Below, piece by piece: positions 62,384-64,000 of a DNA stretch of 64,000 nt (the first letter of the stretch is position 1; every line of letters begins with the position of its first letter). Location: assembly GCF_015687155.1 (NCBI RefSeq), contig NZ_JADPQF010000003.1, positions 434,001 to 498,000 on the forward strand, read 5' to 3'. Under the pieces are notes generated by a model. The model was given only the letters and a program-made list of their open reading frames with translations. It was not told the DNA's origin and ran no database searches. The stretch comes from Aliikangiella sp. G2MR2-5 (GTDB lineage: Bacteria > Pseudomonadota > Gammaproteobacteria > Enterobacterales > Kangiellaceae). A program made the translations under genes and the position numbers.

Positions 62384-64000
62384 ATGAAAAAGGCGGCGCG
62401 CTTATTAAGCACCATGTTATTGCTTTTCTCTACTGCAAATTTTTCAATAGCAGGAGAAAAAGTTAATGAATCAATAGATTTAGGAGGAAGTCGACAAGCG
62501 ACCTGGTATCTACCTGACGGCCCTGCGCAAGGGTGGGTGTTGTTACAGCACGGTTTCCAGCGTAATAAAAGCAACCTCGATGATCTTGCGACACATCTGA
62601 TGGATAACGGACTACTAGTATTAACAGTAAACGCGAGTGTTACTGGAGGGAACGCTAGCCTGGCAAGAGATTTCGCTGATGATCTGGTGGATAATTCCAT
62701 TACACCACCCAATGGAGTAGCATTGCCTGAAAAAATGGTGCTTGCCGGTCATTCCGCAGGTGGCCTGTTTGTAAGTTATATGAGTGGTCGATTGGTTGAA
62801 AGAAGTTTTCCTAATCTACAGGGGGTGATGTTGTATGATCCGGTAGATAAAGATGATGGAATGGAAGCTAACCTTCAGTCAGCAATCAATTCTGGAAGTA
62901 AAGTTCTGTCTATACTGGCAAATTCAAGTTCATGTAACTCCAGTAATAATGCATTACAACCTCTAACGAATTTAAGTGAACCCTTTGTAGGAATCAAGCT
63001 GACTAATAACTCCAAGCATACAGATGTTGAAGGCAGTAGCACCGGCGGAATAATTACCTGGGTGTGTGGTACTCCCAAAGATTACAATGTTGCCTACCTC
63101 AAAGAATTCTCCACTGCGTGGATTAAAGATATGATCAGTGGAACCGTATCTTCTTCTTATTATCCTGGTGGAGATAGTCTGAACCAGCTTCTCGATGAGG
63201 ATGACGGTGTATTAATAAAAGAAATTATTGGCGATCCACCTATTGCTGATTTTTCTTATGGTGTCTCACAGCTTAGCGTAAATTTTGTTGATGAAAGCAA
63301 CGACCCTGATGGAAGCATTGTTTCCTATCAATGGCAGTTCGGTGACGGAGCTGAGTCGACAGTTCAAAATCCTTCTCACACCTTTGCACAGTCAGGAACC
63401 TATACTGTCACTCTTCTGGTTGAAGACAATAATGGACAAACCGGAACAATTAGCAAAAATGTTACCGTAAGCGCAGGTCCTCAGAATCCGATTGCAAGCT
63501 TCACCTATGCCTCAACTCAACTAGAGGCTAGCTTTAACGACTCTAGCAGCGACAGCGATGGCGAAATAGTTTCATGGGCATGGAGCTTTGGCGATGGCGC
63601 CACTTCTTCCTCACAGAATCCAGTGTATCTTTACTCTCAACCGGGAGATTATCAGGTAACTCTTAAAGTCACTGACGATGATGGCTTAACGGATGAAACT
63701 TCTATGATGGTTAGTGTTTCTATTGACGATGGATTTCTGGATAACGGGGAGGTTATTAACGATCTGTCTGCCGCGCAAGGTGAAGAGCTTCACTACAAAA
63801 TTCAGGTTCCTCAAGGTGCTAGTAATTTAAATTTTTCAATTAGTAGTGGTTCAGGTGATGCGGACCTTTATGTTCGCTACAATGCCGCGCCAACAACCAG
63901 TCAGTATGATTATCGACCTTATAAAAATGGTAATAATGAAACGGTTGAGGTTTCCAATCCACAAGGCGGAGTCTGGTACCTGATGCTAAGAGGTTACAGT
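62384..64000 (+). CDS. Secreted alpha/beta hydrolase with two PKD domains and a PPC domain, 3'-truncated
   Basis: Open from ATG 62384 to the window end, at least 539 residues. Signal peptide ends SIAG (about 1-23). An alpha/beta hydrolase domain (about 30-255) carries the nucleophile GHSAGG (Ser124), MLYDPVD as acid candidate and KHTDVEG as histidine candidate. Two PKD domains follow (about 285-365 and 370-450, with YQWQFGDGA and WAWSFGDGA). A PPC (pre-peptidase C-terminal) domain begins about 460 (GDADLYVRYNAAPT ... VWYLMLRGYS). Resembles the PHB-depolymerase/esterase class by order of modules, but substrate is unknown. GGAGG 5 nt upstream. Confidence 0.88.
   Translation, partial: MKKAARLLSTMLLLFSTANFSIAGEKVNESIDLGGSRQATWYLPDGPAQGWVLLQHGFQRNKSNLDDLATHLMDNGLLVLTVNASVTGGNASLARDFADDLVDNSITPPNGVALPEKMVLAGHSAGGLFVSYMSGRLVERSFPNLQGVMLYDPVDKDDGMEANLQSAINSGSKVLSILANSSSCNSSNNALQPLTNLSEPFVGIKLTNNSKHTDVEGSSTGGIITWVCGTPKDYNVAYLKEFSTAWIKDMISGTVSSSYYPGGDSLNQLLDEDDGVLIKEIIGDPPIADFSYGVSQLSVNFVDESNDPDGSIVSYQWQFGDGAESTVQNPSHTFAQSGTYTVTLLVEDNNGQTGTISKNVTVSAGPQNPIASFTYASTQLEASFNDSSSDSDGEIVSWAWSFGDGATSSSQNPVYLYSQPGDYQVTLKVTDDDGLTDETSMMVSVSIDDGFLDNGEVINDLSAAQGEELHYKIQVPQGASNLNFSISSGSGDADLYVRYNAAPTTSQYDYRPYKNGNNETVEVSNPQGGVWYLMLRGYS

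Overview
The window looks like chromosome of a free-living, probably marine heterotrophic gammaproteobacterium of moderate-to-low GC. The support is a near-canonical 151-residue DksA next to GluQRS, the GlnE, RsmF, ThpR, Cca and UppP set, the GspA/GspB pair, and many secreted polysaccharide- and protein-degrading enzymes with PKD, TSP3 and PPC modules. Kangiella/Aliikangiella-like relatives seem plausible, but I cannot confirm this without a search.

Region 1 (1-24 kb) is core housekeeping: the end of uppP, cca, a DUF4870 protein, gspA-gspB-mrcB (type II secretion assembly factors next to the bifunctional peptidoglycan synthase PBP1b), dksA-gluQRS, an OPT transporter, a RibD/DHFR-like reductase, an M28 peptidase lipoprotein, thpR, a CYTH-CHAD triphosphatase, a YgiM-like SH3 protein, rsmF, a degenerate-GGDEF/EAL protein, lemA, a small PspB-like membrane protein and glnE. 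The E. coli neighbours uppP, cca, ygiM, ygiF and glnE all occur here, in a rearranged order.

Region 2 (24-34 kb) holds a nitrogen-regulated ammonium transporter with a sigma-54-like promoter upstream and a ten-copy heptamer repeat at its 3' end. It also holds a CHCC zinc-finger protein, a MerR-TipAS regulator, an RND efflux pair, an HDOD/GAF protein, a methyltransferase and a CAU-anticodon tRNA best read as tRNA-Ile2.

Region 3 (34-50 kb) is accessory in character: a PKD protein with a haem-c-like CGGCH motif, a 2OG-Fe(II) oxygenase, a beta-helix/TSP3 surface protein with a GlyGly-CTERM-like tail, nadE, a frameshifted LytTR response-regulator remnant, a nucleotide-transporter-like protein carrying a C-terminal cadherin/Ig-like domain, an orphan 125-residue protein, and a two-gene operon of a beta-propeller lipoprotein and a secreted PI-PLC-like/lectin protein. 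A YegD-type Hsp70 follows.

Region 4 (50-64 kb) encodes a lipoprotein-S9 peptidase pair and then a starch-utilisation cluster: a chloride-type alpha-amylase and a type I pullulanase sharing a duplicated starch-binding-like module. These are followed by a giant TPR-histidine kinase-receiver-AraC hybrid regulator and a truncated secreted alpha/beta hydrolase with PKD and PPC domains. A coherent reading is a bacterium that exports many macromolecule-degrading enzymes, probably by type II secretion, and senses polysaccharide breakdown products. The export and sensing links are inference.
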